A DNA stretch of 64,000 nt from an uncultured cyanobacterium (GTDB lineage Bacteria > Cyanobacteriota > Cyanobacteriia > PCC-6307 > Cyanobiaceae). A program made the translations under genes and the position numbers. This document shows positions 34,505 to 43,870 of the stretch, in pieces (position 1 is the stretch's first letter; every line of letters begins with the position of its first letter). Location of the stretch: NCBI GenBank assembly GCA_903823115.1, contig CAIJRN010000064.1, positions 1 through 64,000 on the forward strand, written 5' to 3'. The notes under the pieces were generated by a model. The model saw only the letters and a list, made by a program, of their open reading frames with translations. It had not been told where the DNA came from and did not search any database.

Positions 34505-37500
34505 ATGTCAGACCGACTGATCACCCCCTCCCAGCTGGCCCTGTTCAGCCGCAGCCCCGTGATCGGCGCCTGGTGGGAGGAGCTCAACGCCCAGAAGCTG
34601 TTCCAGGAGAAGCGCCCCGCGGTCACCAGCCTGGACACCTTGCTCTTCGACTCGGGCCTGGAGCACGAGCGTGTCCTGATCGAGCGGCTGGAAGCTCAGG
34701 GCCACGGCGTGGCGAAACTGCCGGGCCGTCAGCTGCAGGAGGACTACGACGCCACCCTCGCCGCCATGCGCTCCGGCGTCGATTACATCTGGCAGGCGTC
34801 CCTGCGCAACCAGGACATGCGCGGCTCGGCCGATCTGCTCCAGCGCATCGACAGACCTTCGGCGCTGGGGGATTGGAGCTACATCCCGATCGAATGCAAG
34901 CTCTCCAGCCATCCCAAGCCGGTCTATGTGGTGCAGGCCTGCGCCTACTGCGAGTTGCTGGAGCCGATCCTGGGGCAGCGTCCTGAGCACTTCCGCCTGT
35001 ACCTGGGCGGTGGGCGTTTTGCCGAGGGAGAGCACGGCTATCCGGTCGCCCATTTCTGGAGTTGGTATGAGCAGCTGCGTCAGCGCTACCGCAGCTTCCG
35101 CACCGGCTTTAATCCCAGCCAGGAGCCGGAAGACGCCCCCGGTGATCACGGGCTGTGGGAGCCCTTCATCCAGCAGCGCCTTGAGGCGAAACGGGACCTG
35201 ATCCTGGTGGCCGGCATGCGCCAGAGCCAGCGCGACAAGCTCCGGGCCGCCGGCATCACCACGATCGACCAGCTGGCTGCCCTGCCGGAGCAGCCCACCG
35301 GGCTGGAGACGAACAGCCTCCCCGGGATGAACACCGAGGTGCTGCAGCGCCTGCGTGAGCAGGCCGTCATTCAGCTCGAAACTCCTGAAGGGGCTGAGCG
35401 CCCTGCTTTCCGGGTGCGGCCCGCCAACCAGCAGGCCGGCGGCCTGGACCTGCTGCCCGCCCCCGATGCCGGCGACATCTGGTTCGACATGGAGGGTTTC
35501 CCCGATCCGATCAGCGGCGAGAAGCTCGAATACCTATTCGGCGCCTGCTACCGCGACGAGGCGGGCGATGTGCAGTTCCTGCCCTGGTGGGGCCATGACG
35601 CCAAGGAGGAGAAACGGGCCTTCGATGGCTTCATCCAGTGGGTGCAGCAACGCCGAGCGCAACACCCCAACCTGCACGTCTATCACTACGCCAGCTACGA
35701 GAAGACGGCCCTCGGCAACCTGGCCGCCCGCCATCAGATTCACCAGGTCCTCTGGGATCAGTGGCTGCGGGAAGAGCTGTTCGTCGATCTCTATCCGATC
35801 GTGCGACGCGGGCTGCTGATCGGCGCCCCCAGCTATTCGATCAAGAAGGTGGAGCGTCTTTACAGCGAGGCACGCCAGGAGCAGGTGGGGAGCGCCGCAG
35901 ACTCGGTGGTGCAGTACGCCGAATGGCGCAAGTCGGGCCAGGCCGCCACACCCGGACGTGGCGACGGCCAGAGCCTGTTGCTGCAGGAGCTGCAGGACTA
36001 CAACGAGCGCGACTGCGAGGTGACCGAGGGGCTGCATCGCTTTCTGATCAACCTGCCGGAGATGGCAGGGGCCAGGTTCCGAGCCAACCGTTGGGGTGAC
36101 ACCCATGAGCAGGGCAGCGAGGCCGAGGCCAGTGCCGACAGCGATCGGGAGTTGGAAATCGCCGCCCGCATCCTGCTGGAGGAGATCCCGGAGACGATCG
36201 AGGATGCCGAAGCCCTTGGACCCCGCGGCCTCAGCTGGCGCGGCCAGCGGCTGCTGTCGCTGCTGATCGATTTCCGCGGCCGCGAGGACCGGGTCAGCTG
36301 GTGGGATTTTTACAGCCGCCTGGCGATGCCCACCGAAGAGCGCGAGGAGGACAGCGAAGTGATTGCGGCAGCGTCATTCCAGGGCTGCGAGACGATCAAA
36401 ACGTCGCAGCACCACCGCTATCGCTTCGATCCCAGCCAGCCTCTCAAGCTGGCCGGAGACGGCCGGGCATTCAGCGTGGCTCTGGTGCCCCTGCAGCCCC
36501 ATGCCGGTGGCTTCAGCGGCGGCAATCCCCTGGGTGATCCCGAGCAGGGGGGCCGCGCCATCGGCTTCAGTGCCGAGCTGGATCCCGACAATCCCGGCAC
36601 GGTCGTGCTGCCGATCGGCCCCACCAAGCGCGCCAAGCTCGAGGCGATGGGCCACCGCGGCGATGTGCTGCCGCGCCATGCCGATCTGATCCCCTTCCCC
36701 TTCCAGGTGCGCGGCTACCTGGACAACCTGGTGCGCATCGCTCAGGCCTGGGTGGATGAAGACCAGCCCTTGCCTCCGGCCCTGGTGCAGCTGCTGGAGC
36801 GCCGATCCGTCCCTGAGCTGGTGGCTCTGAACGCCCGCATCCGTCAGGCCCCTGCCCAGACGGCCGCCGCCATGGCCGAAGTGCTGCAGCGCTCCGATGG
36901 CCTGGCCCTCTCCCTGCAGGGCCCGCCCGGCACCGGCAAGACCACCGTTACCGGCGAGCTGATCGCCCGACTGGTGGGTGCCGGCCAGCGGGTGGCGGTG
37001 AGCTCCAACACCAACGAGGCCATCTGCAACCTGCTGCGCCGCACCCAGAGCTGCCTGGACGAACGGGGCGATCAGGCCCTGGTGGTCAAGGCCGCCACCA
37101 CCAGCAGCCTCAAGGCTGATCAACACGCCCTCTCCGGCACTGCCGCCCAGGCGCTGGTGGAGAAGCAACTGCTGGCGCTGCCCGATCCGCCGGCCGTGCT
37201 CGGCGGCACCGTCTACACCCTGGTGAAGGACAGCTACGACGCCACACCCGACGCGGCCCCCTTCGACTGGCTGGTGATCGACGAAGCCGGCCAGGTGTCG
37301 CTCAGCAACCTGCTCTACATGAGCCGGGTGGCGCGCAACATCCTGCTGGTGGGCGATCAGCAGCAGCTCAGCCAGCCGAACCGCGCCGCCCACCCGGAGG
37401 ACAGCGGCCTCAGCTGCCTCGACTACGTGATGGCCGACCATCCCGTGGTGCCGCCCGATCGGGGGGTGTTCCTGGCCACCAGCTGGCGCATGCCGCCGGC

Positions 37501-38089
37501 GCTCACATCCGTGGTTTCGGAGCTGTTCTACGAGGGCCAGCTGCAAGCCGCACCCGCCAACGACGCCAACCGGGTCCTGTGGAGCCGCCAGGGTCAGGGA
37601 CTCGTCTTCGAGCTGGTGGAGCACAGCGGCAACGGCACCGGCAGCGACGAGGAGGTAGAGCACATCGCCGCCTTGGTGGAGCGGCTGCTTGGCCAGCCCT
37701 ACCAGCGCGCCCAGATGCGAGGCGGCGAGCTGGTGGTGGTGGACGGGGTCCTTGGCCCCCGCGACATCCTGATCACCGCCCCATACAACATCCAAGTGAA
37801 GCGCCTGCAGCGACGCCTGGGCGAACGGGCCCGCATCGGCACCGTTGACAAGTTCCAAGGCCAGGAAGCCCCGGTAGCCATCCATTCCCTCACCGCCAGC
37901 GATGGTGACGCTGCCCCCCGAGGACTGGCCTTCCTGCTCGATCCCAACCGCCTGAATGTGGCGATCAGCCGCGCCCAGTGCCTCTCGATCGTGGTGGGCT
38001 CACCCCAGCTGGCCACAGGCATCAGCCGCAGCGTGGCGGAGGTGCATCAGCTCAGCCGGTTGTGCCGCTTGATGGAAATCGGGGGGTGA
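34505..38089 (+). CDS. TM0106-type RecB-like nuclease fused to a superfamily 1 helicase
   Basis: The 1194-residue protein has an N-terminal RecB-like PD-(D/E)XK domain (about residues 1-200, with GSADLLQRI and YIPIECKLS giving the D...ExK set). An RNase-H-like second nuclease region (WFDMEGFPDP) follows at about 320-550, as in TM0106 proteins. A C-terminal helicase has Walker A GPPGTGKT at 806-813, DEAG at 926-929, a GDQQQLSQP motif and a FQGQEA motif. Members are thought to act in DNA repair or defence; the precise role is unknown. The ATG at 34505 starts the conserved LITPSQLALF entry. It stands alone, downstream of the toxin gene. Confidence 0.87.
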   Translation: MSDRLITPSQLALFSRSPVIGAWWEELNAQKLFQEKRPAVTSLDTLLFDSGLEHERVLIERLEAQGHGVAKLPGRQLQEDYDATLAAMRSGVDYIWQASLRNQDMRGSADLLQRIDRPSALGDWSYIPIECKLSSHPKPVYVVQACAYCELLEPILGQRPEHFRLYLGGGRFAEGEHGYPVAHFWSWYEQLRQRYRSFRTGFNPSQEPEDAPGDHGLWEPFIQQRLEAKRDLILVAGMRQSQRDKLRAAGITTIDQLAALPEQPTGLETNSLPGMNTEVLQRLREQAVIQLETPEGAERPAFRVRPANQQAGGLDLLPAPDAGDIWFDMEGFPDPISGEKLEYLFGACYRDEAGDVQFLPWWGHDAKEEKRAFDGFIQWVQQRRAQHPNLHVYHYASYEKTALGNLAARHQIHQVLWDQWLREELFVDLYPIVRRGLLIGAPSYSIKKVERLYSEARQEQVGSAADSVVQYAEWRKSGQAATPGRGDGQSLLLQELQDYNERDCEVTEGLHRFLINLPEMAGARFRANRWGDTHEQGSEAEASADSDRELEIAARILLEEIPETIEDAEALGPRGLSWRGQRLLSLLIDFRGREDRVSWWDFYSRLAMPTEEREEDSEVIAAASFQGCETIKTSQHHRYRFDPSQPLKLAGDGRAFSVALVPLQPHAGGFSGGNPLGDPEQGGRAIGFSAELDPDNPGTVVLPIGPTKRAKLEAMGHRGDVLPRHADLIPFPFQVRGYLDNLVRIAQAWVDEDQPLPPALVQLLERRSVPELVALNARIRQAPAQTAAAMAEVLQRSDGLALSLQGPPGTGKTTVTGELIARLVGAGQRVAVSSNTNEAICNLLRRTQSCLDERGDQALVVKAATTSSLKADQHALSGTAAQALVEKQLLALPDPPAVLGGTVYTLVKDSYDATPDAAPFDWLVIDEAGQVSLSNLLYMSRVARNILLVGDQQQLSQPNRAAHPEDSGLSCLDYVMADHPVVPPDRGVFLATSWRMPPALTSVVSELFYEGQLQAAPANDANRVLWSRQGQGLVFELVEHSGNGTGSDEEVEHIAALVERLLGQPYQRAQMRGGELVVVDGVLGPRDILITAPYNIQVKRLQRRLGERARIGTVDKFQGQEAPVAIHSLTASDGDAAPRGLAFLLDPNRLNVAISRAQCLSIVVGSPQLATGISRSVAEVHQLSRLCRLMEIGG

Positions 38090-38130
38090 GCGGCTACGCC
38101 CATGTCCAGGCGCAGGACCATCAAGGGCGA

Positions 38131-38358
38131 TTAGGCCTGGGCATAGGTGATGCGATCGCGGAGTGTTTCACTCTCTTCCGGTGTCATGTGGGGCTCCAGC
38201 ACTTTGCGCAGATCCATACAAGCCTTGTGCACCAACTGTTCAACCTCCAAGGCATGGGGATTATGCCGGAACAGCTTCTGCATCGACATCAGGCTCGCAC
38301 AGTGGTCCATATAGACCCCCCTGAGTTTGTCGTCGCTGAGATCACGCATGGAAGACAT
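38131..38358 (-). CDS. Small helical hypothetical protein
   Basis: The 75-residue protein has a helical, amphipathic sequence with regularly spaced Leu and Met (LMSMQKLFRHNPHALEVEQLVH). The ATG at 38358 is used; a second ATG three codons later is equally good. Its end converges on the nuclease-helicase gene with 41 bases between stops. I do not recognise the family. Confidence 0.5.
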   Translation of the reverse strand: MSSMRDLSDDKLRGVYMDHCASLMSMQKLFRHNPHALEVEQLVHKACMDLRKVLEPHMTPEESETLRDRITYAQA

Positions 38359-38602
38359 CCGATGGCTTGAACGAAGGTGTAAGCAAAGCTGAGGCAGGTC
38401 AGCCTCACCGCCACGGCTGTGGCTTGGCACGATTGTAGTCATCGTCTGCAGACATGGCCAAGGTTGTTCGGGTGAATGGCTCGCTGCCCGAAGGGGCTGA
38501 CATCCAGAACGGATCATCGGCGCAGGGCTTGCTCGAGTCTTCCCCCCAGCCAGGGGCCTGCCTTCACATCAGTAGGAATCTCGAGATTGGGCCCAAGCTC
38601 GT

Positions 38603-39445
38603 CTACCGGAGCTCGCGGATGGCCACCTCGAGCCCATCGATCACCGCCATCAGAAAGGGCAGATCCAATGTTTCGATGGTGTCACTGTCCTTGTGGTAAT
38701 GCGGATTTCGCATGAAAGAGGTATCCGTCACCATCATCGCGTTGTAGCCCGCATCCCAGAAAGGGCTGTGATCGCTGAGCCGCACATCCGGCATTAGCCG
38801 CCCCTTGAACGGCACCGGCAACACCTTGGTGGTCACATGGGCGCCCATGCCACGGCTGAGGGCCGGCAGCATGGGCGAGGCGCCCGTATTGGCCACCAGA
38901 GCAATGAAGTCACCGCGGTTGCCATACACGGCTTGCATCGCCTCAAAGGGGTAGTTCTGCTTCTCGGCCGTGTAGCCCAGCATCTCCAGGCTCACCATCA
39001 GATGCAGGGGCTGATTCTGGCTGCGTAGGTCCTGGGCAAGGGCGCGGCTGCCCAGCATCCCCCACTCCTCCTTGTCGAATGCAACCAGCCACAGCGGCCG
39101 TGGCGTTGGTGTCGCCGCCCAGCGCCGGGCCAGTTCCAGCAGGGCAACGACACCGGTGGCGTTGTCATCCGCCCCGGGAGAGCCCAGCGGACCGTCGTAA
39201 TGGGCGGCCACCAGCACCGGGGCGAGATCCTGGCGTTGGCCAGGCAGCTTGAGGATCAAGTTCACCCCCGCATCGGCACCGTCCTCGAAGGTGTGAAGCT
39301 CCACAGAGCCCCATTGCTCCAGCTGCTCGCGCAGAAAACTTCGGACCGCGAGCAGTCCGAGTGCATCCCAGCGCGCATGGCGCGGGCTGACCACTTGCTC
39401 CAGATCAGCCAGAAGACGCTGCTCAAATTGCTGATCCCTGCTCAT
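38603..39445 (-). CDS. M28-family zinc aminopeptidase-like protein
   Basis: This M28 metallopeptidase has 280 residues. Zinc and catalytic residues can be placed: AAHYDGPLGSPGADDNATG (H82, D84, D93), AFDKEEWGMLGS (E126, E127), and a C-terminal SDHSPFWDAG histidine motif. There is no signal peptide, so it is probably cytosolic and cleaves N-terminal residues from peptides. The ATG at 39445 precedes the first helix; the frame continues upstream without homologous features. Confidence 0.87.
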   Translation of the reverse strand: MSRDQQFEQRLLADLEQVVSPRHARWDALGLLAVRSFLREQLEQWGSVELHTFEDGADAGVNLILKLPGQRQDLAPVLVAAHYDGPLGSPGADDNATGVVALLELARRWAATPTPRPLWLVAFDKEEWGMLGSRALAQDLRSQNQPLHLMVSLEMLGYTAEKQNYPFEAMQAVYGNRGDFIALVANTGASPMLPALSRGMGAHVTTKVLPVPFKGRLMPDVRLSDHSPFWDAGYNAMMVTDTSFMRNPHYHKDSDTIETLDLPFLMAVIDGLEVAIRELR

Positions 39446-40088
39446 ATCGAAAAGGTTGGCGGATGATGGAATGATCCCAGTACAGGCAGACGGAACGGGC
39501 CACGCTCGCGCGAAAGACGGACAGCCTTCCAAGTTGGAAGGCTGGTCAGGCAGGAACTCCGGAGGTTTTTATAAAGCGAGATTTGCTTCCGTGTTGATCA
39601 CTACAGCTTCATTGATGTAGTCAGCACCTCGCAAGCTGATCAACCGCTGAGTCAAGCATCCGGCTTCGTACGCTTGGCTCAGCAGCTGAGGTCAGGCTGT
39701 TCTATCGATCCGCAAAGACGTTGAATCATGTCCCTACGCCTGAAGGTTTCTTTCGGTGTTAGGTGAATGAAGCGCTGTTCGGAGAGCATGGATCAGCAGA
39801 TCCAGTCGTTCTAAATGATGTCGACAGGGTAGGGCAACTGCCGAACAAAATAGTGTTTTCTGGACTGGGCTCCATCGGGACCACTGATGAGAGTCTCGGC
39901 CCAGAGGCCTATGGCTCTCCGGGTCCTGAGCACTTCGATTTGGCCTGTGGCTCATGGCCCTCTGGGCCCTGGCCCTGGGGGCCTCGCCCCCATGGGCCTT
40001 GCGCCGGGCCTCTCCAGTCTGAGGCCCTCCTGACGTCGGGCCTCGGCTGGGATCGGTCCCGTCGCGGCGCCCCCCGGCGTCCTGCTCC
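39446..40088. other. Gene-free stretch
   Basis: About 640 bases without a convincing gene, between divergent units. The left part contains the palindrome at 39522-39544. The right part (39945-40080) is extremely rich in GGCC and GGGCC words and is probably non-coding. The frames in this GC-rich part are artefacts of composition. Confidence 0.45.
39522..39544. promoter_or_regulatory. 23-base palindrome upstream of the M28 peptidase gene
   Basis: CAGCCTTCCAA and TTGGAAGGCTG are perfect inverted arms around one central G. The element lies 77 bases upstream of the peptidase start. As RNA it could not form a tight hairpin because the loop is a single base, so a protein-binding site is more likely than a terminator. 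Confidence 0.4.
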
Positions 40089-40427
40089 ATGGTCCACACC
40101 ACCACCTCTGCCTTCTGCTCGCCGGAGCAGGATCCGTTCCTGCTGCTGGAATCCAGCCTGCGTTGCATCGAGGGCATCCTGCGCTGTCACGTCAATCAGC
40201 CGCTGCGGCGCAGCTGGATTGAACATCCCTACGGCGAGGAGGAAATCGCCCTGCTGGAAGAGGAGGTGCTCCCCGCGATCCAGCAGTGCCTGCAGCGGGT
40301 CGATGAGATCGATGCCGAGCTGGAAGAAGAACAGGATGCGCAGATCGCGATTGAGCAGCTGCGGCAACAGGCGGCCTTGAGCCAGGGCGATGCTGCCCCG
40401 CAGCTGCTGGGGGCGTTGAGCCTCTGA
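40089..40427 (+). CDS. Small acidic helical hypothetical protein
   Basis: The 112-residue protein has an acidic helical middle (EEEIALLEEEVLPAIQQC) and a Glu/Gln-rich second helix suggestive of a short coiled coil. The ATG at 40089 is used; other starts are possible. GGCC-rich sequence flanks it on both sides (39945-40080 and 40428-40475). I cannot name the family. Codon use is otherwise like its neighbours. Confidence 0.5.
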   Translation: MVHTTTSAFCSPEQDPFLLLESSLRCIEGILRCHVNQPLRRSWIEHPYGEEEIALLEEEVLPAIQQCLQRVDEIDAELEEEQDAQIAIEQLRQQAALSQGDAAPQLLGALSL

Positions 40428-41033
40428 GGCCCAGGGCCCTGGTGGCCCGGGCCGGCCGGGAGCCCTGATCCCGGTCTTCATCACCATGCCCATCACACCA
40501 GACACCGCTGCTGTGAGCGCGTGAATTGTCCAGAGGGATACACCTCACTCAGGCCGCATAGCCCGTTTCACAGTTCTTGTCTGCGTACGCGACCACGGGA
40601 CCTGACTCCATGAAGGCGCGGGTCTGAAGGCCGCTGACAACCATCTGGCGAGGAAGGACCAGAGCAATCACATAGCTCATCCTTGATCGATCACCTGCCA
40701 CTGCACCGCGCACTGAATATCTGCTGGCTCATGGCTCTGCATTGCCATACCTGATCCTGCATTGCGATGGTGATTTGGAGCATCAGGGGCACTGGCAATG
40801 GTCTTCATGCTGATCAAAAGTCGCCATCGCCGCTACAGTGCATGTGCGATGGATGCAGCACGCCGTGGTGGCAACACGACGCCCGGAGGCGTCCCGGCGC
40901 AAACCCCCAGCGAATCCCCAGTGCGAAAATCGGCTACAGCGGGTGTAATGAAAGTGTCATCCACAGCCGACAACCTATGGGTCCAATTGAGTTTGCTCTG
41001 TTCACCCAGGCCTGGCGTCTCAGGGGAAGCGTG
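40428..41033. other. Gene-free stretch
   Basis: About 600 bases. The first 50 are again GGCC-rich. A frame from 40767 continues into the next gene but its upstream part does not look coding. No hairpin or RNA gene was recognised. Confidence 0.45.
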
Positions 41034-41273
41034 ATGCTCGAATGCCCGCCGATCAAGCCGGCGCTCGATTGCCTGGCGGAGGCCATCGCGATCACCTGCC
41101 ACGACCATGGCATGAGCGATGCCGAAACGGCGCAGTTCCTGTTGGCTGCCGCCTCCCGCGTCCATGACCTAGATCCGGAGATCCGTCATCGCCGCGATCT
41201 GCGCCGCATCGAACGACGGATGCTGCAACTGCTCGGTCAACGCCCGGAGCCGAACTCGGAGGCGGAGATGTGA
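41034..41273 (+). CDS. Small hypothetical protein coupled to the GGCT gene
   Basis: The 79-residue protein starts at ATG 41034 with an AGGGGAAG ribosome site 6-8 bases upstream, which decides the start; an ATG at 40977 lacks one. The sequence is helical and rich in Ala, Arg and Leu (ALDCLAEAIAITC, RRIERRMLQLLG). Its stop overlaps a GTG start of the next gene. No family is recognised. Confidence 0.55.
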   Translation: MLECPPIKPALDCLAEAIAITCHDHGMSDAETAQFLLAAASRVHDLDPEIRHRRDLRRIERRMLQLLGQRPEPNSEAEM

Positions 41274-42184
41274 GTCGTATCGCCGGCTATCTGCGCGCCG
41301 GCCATTCATGGCTTCTCAATCCACACACTCACCATTTGCCTGACATTCACGCGATGCACTATTCACTGGCGGCTTCACACCTTGTCTTCGTCTACGGCAC
41401 CCTCAAGCGCGGCCAGGCCAACCATGGCGTCCTTGACGGCGCCGATTGTCTTGGGCGTGTCCGCCTGCATGGCGCCGCTCTGTTTGATCAAGGGGCTTTC
41501 CCAATGGCCGTTCTCACCCCCGGCCGCCCGGATGTCATCCACGGTGAGCTCTATCGGGCGGATGATGCCGGCCTGGCTCGGCTCGATCATCTCGAGGGCT
41601 ATCCGCATCTCTACGACCGGCAGCGGGTGTGCCTCAGCAATGGTCAACAGGCCTGGGTCTATGTAGGCCGCCCCGAGCAGGTGGCCGGCTGCCGGCCGGT
41701 TCACTACGGCGACTGGCGCGCCACACCGGTGTTCTGCTACGGCTCCAACCTCGATCCGGATCAACTGAGCCAGCGTTGCCAGGACTGGGATGGCGCCGGC
41801 CTAGTGGTCAGGCTCGATGGGTGGACGTGGGGCATCAACAAGGTCGCAGACCGTCACGATGGCAGTGGCTATGCCGGCATCCTCCCCAGCCCAGGCTCCC
41901 ATTGCCTGGGGGTGGTGGTTCATCTGAGCGATCGCGATCGGGCCGTTCTCGATCGCCGGGAGGGGGTCGCGATCGACCACTACCGCCATCAGAGGCTCTG
42001 GGTGAACAGTGCTGAAGGCGATCGATTCCCGGCCCTCGTCTATGTGCCTTCCCCGGAGCACATCGCCCAAGGGCTGGCAGCTGATGCGGACTACGCCCGC
42101 CGGATCCTTAGCGGTTCCGCTCACTGGGGGCTCGGTAGCGAGTGGCTCCAGGCTCTGGAGCAGTCGCTCCTGATCACCGCGTAG
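41270..42184 (+). CDS. Tandem gamma-glutamylcyclotransferase-fold (AIG2-like) protein
   Basis: Two GGCT-fold domains lie in one chain. The first begins FVYGTLKRGQANHGVL and contains the GELYR-DD-LARLDHLEGYP block with the catalytic Glu. The second begins VFCYGSNLDPDQLSQRC and resembles the GGCT branch with a CYGSN loop. Each fold can cyclise gamma-glutamyl groups or act on related amides; whether both are active is open. A GTG at 41270 overlaps the upstream stop (GTGA); ATG 41354 is the alternative and opens just before the first strand. Tail-to-tail overlap with the next gene is 64 bases. Confidence 0.8.
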   Translation: MSRIAGYLRAGHSWLLNPHTHHLPDIHAMHYSLAASHLVFVYGTLKRGQANHGVLDGADCLGRVRLHGAALFDQGAFPMAVLTPGRPDVIHGELYRADDAGLARLDHLEGYPHLYDRQRVCLSNGQQAWVYVGRPEQVAGCRPVHYGDWRATPVFCYGSNLDPDQLSQRCQDWDGAGLVVRLDGWTWGINKVADRHDGSGYAGILPSPGSHCLGVVVHLSDRDRAVLDRREGVAIDHYRHQRLWVNSAEGDRFPALVYVPSPEHIAQGLAADADYARRILSGSAHWGLGSEWLQALEQSLLITA

Positions 42185-43212
42185 GGGCGCCAGAGCGTCC
42201 AGCGCTGGTTGGCGTTGTCGATGACCCGCTCGCGTGTGTCCAGGCGGATGCCTGTCGTGGCTCGCTCCAGGGGCAGCGGCACCAGGCTGGTGGGTCCCCG
42301 GTCGGATTCCGTACCAGGCGTGCCGATCAGCTCCGGGCCTGCGCCCTCAAAGAACAAGGGCTTCATGTCACGCAATGACAGGGATTGCGGGGCCTTCATG
42401 CCCAGGATCTGCAGGCAAGCGGTCATGGCGTCGCGGTTCAGGTCACTTCTGGGATGTCCCACCGGGGTGCCACGTCCGAGCTCTCCGAGCCGTGCGGTGG
42501 CATCCACCACGAGCCAGCCGCTGGCCTGCAGGTCCTCCAGCTGCCTGAGGGCCAGCCACTCCGGTAGCAACACCTCGCTGAAAGGTCCCTCCAGGGGCTG
42601 GAGCAGGACGGTCAGCCCTGACGTCGGCCGCCGCTGCTGCGAACCCTGCGGGAGCGGCTCGTAGAGCGCATCGAGGATTCCCTCCGGGGCGTTCTGCAGC
42701 AACAGAAACAGCTCCGCCATGTTGGTCACGGGGTCCTGCACCGCCAGATCCAGCGGTGCCCCGCCATCGACCGGCAGATCGCTCACAAGCGCGCGCACCA
42801 GCTCCTGGAGCGCGTTGGTATCCAGGGGCGCCTGCCGGAGCTGGGCAGTGCACAGGGCCAGATACAGGCGAGCCAGCCGCAGGGGGGCGGGACCGCTGAG
42901 CGCAGCCTCGAGGAGCCTTTCGGCGAGTAGCCAGTCGCGGCAGCGCATCGCCACATGGGCCAGGCGGTAACGGAATTGATCGAGTAACAGGGCCGCGGTG
43001 CCCGTCTGCACCAGCTCGGGATCCAGGACGATCTTCGCCAGCGCCTGCAGATCCTCTGCGCCGCTGAGGGCATGGCGGATCTTGCCATCCACCAGCTGTT
43101 GCAGCAGCTCCAGCAGCGTGCGTTCCTTCTTCAGCCTCTCTTCGGGCTTCAGTTCTGCCGATCGCAAGGTCTGGAGACAGTTGCGCAGCCGGGAGTGGAG
43201 CGGCAGGGTCAT
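42121..43212 (-). CDS. Hypothetical helical-repeat-like protein
   Basis: The 363-residue protein is mostly helical through residue 210 with Leu/Ala-rich repeats reminiscent of TPR or HEAT units (for example RDWLLAERLLEAALSG and LRLARLYLALCTAQL), then a beta-containing part with LTVLLQPLEGPFSEVLLPEW. No catalytic motif is visible. The ATG at 43212 is used. It converges with the tandem GGCT gene, overlapping it by 64 bases at the 3' ends. I do not recognise the family. Confidence 0.6.
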   Translation of the reverse strand: MTLPLHSRLRNCLQTLRSAELKPEERLKKERTLLELLQQLVDGKIRHALSGAEDLQALAKIVLDPELVQTGTAALLLDQFRYRLAHVAMRCRDWLLAERLLEAALSGPAPLRLARLYLALCTAQLRQAPLDTNALQELVRALVSDLPVDGGAPLDLAVQDPVTNMAELFLLLQNAPEGILDALYEPLPQGSQQRRPTSGLTVLLQPLEGPFSEVLLPEWLALRQLEDLQASGWLVVDATARLGELGRGTPVGHPRSDLNRDAMTACLQILGMKAPQSLSLRDMKPLFFEGAGPELIGTPGTESDRGPTSLVPLPLERATTGIRLDTRERVIDNANQRWTLWRPYAVIRSDCSRAWSHSLPSPQ

Positions 43213-43420
43213 CGGCGTCACAGCACTCGGGAAGACGGTGCCGATCCTGCCCACCGCTGTCGACCACCGCTGTCGTCAGCCGGCCCTGTTCCGTGAAATC
43301 GGGTGCCAGATCCGACGGAACCGAACGACTCCATCAGCTCCTGCTCCGGCGCCATCCAGCGGCTGCGGGTGCTCGGAAGCTCTGGCCGTAGCGGAGGCTA
43401 CGTCTCCTGCCATTCGCTGT

Positions 43421-43627
43421 TCAGAACTTGCGTAATTCCCTGCGCACCTTGAGCGGATCGCCGGAATGATGCTGGTTGAACAGCAGGATCGACCCTGTGA
43501 CCAGCAACAGGCCGAGCACGGCAATACCTGGCCAGGAGCGGGCCAATCGGCGTCCTGGTGCCGCCTGAACATGGCGGATCGGCGCAGCGCGGCGACGCTG
43601 GCGCGCTGGTCGGTCGAACCTTCCCAT
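43421..43627 (-). CDS. Small single-pass membrane protein
   Basis: The 68-residue protein has a strongly basic N-terminus (residues 1-29) and one apolar segment (IAVLGLLLVTGSILLF), followed by a short basic tail. It should be inserted with its N-terminus in the cytoplasm. It lies just outside the phage cluster; no function can be assigned. Confidence 0.5.
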   Translation of the reverse strand: MGRFDRPARQRRRAAPIRHVQAAPGRRLARSWPGIAVLGLLLVTGSILLFNQHHSGDPLKVRRELRKF

Positions 43628-43870
43628 GACTGATGGTGGCGGGCCCGGTTGCTTCCAGAGTCTGTCTGAGCCGCGCCGATCAGGAATCGGATTCCTGGCT
43701 GCGGCCAGTTGTCGACGCTGTCAGCGTCAGGCACTCCCCAGTTGGTGGTGTGCTTCAGGACGGCTGCAGAGAACTCCAGCCGTTCCTCAGGGTCATGTCG
43801 TGTTTGGCGTCATCGGTGTCCGCCATGTGGCTCATCAGCAACCTTCAGATCGAGTTGGTTCCCGTCTCGC

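Noticed and set aside
36374-37885. 503-residue open frame opposite the nuclease-helicase gene
   Set aside because: Same reason: antisense shadow with His/Gln/Gly bias; the plus-strand gene has Walker A and B motifs there.
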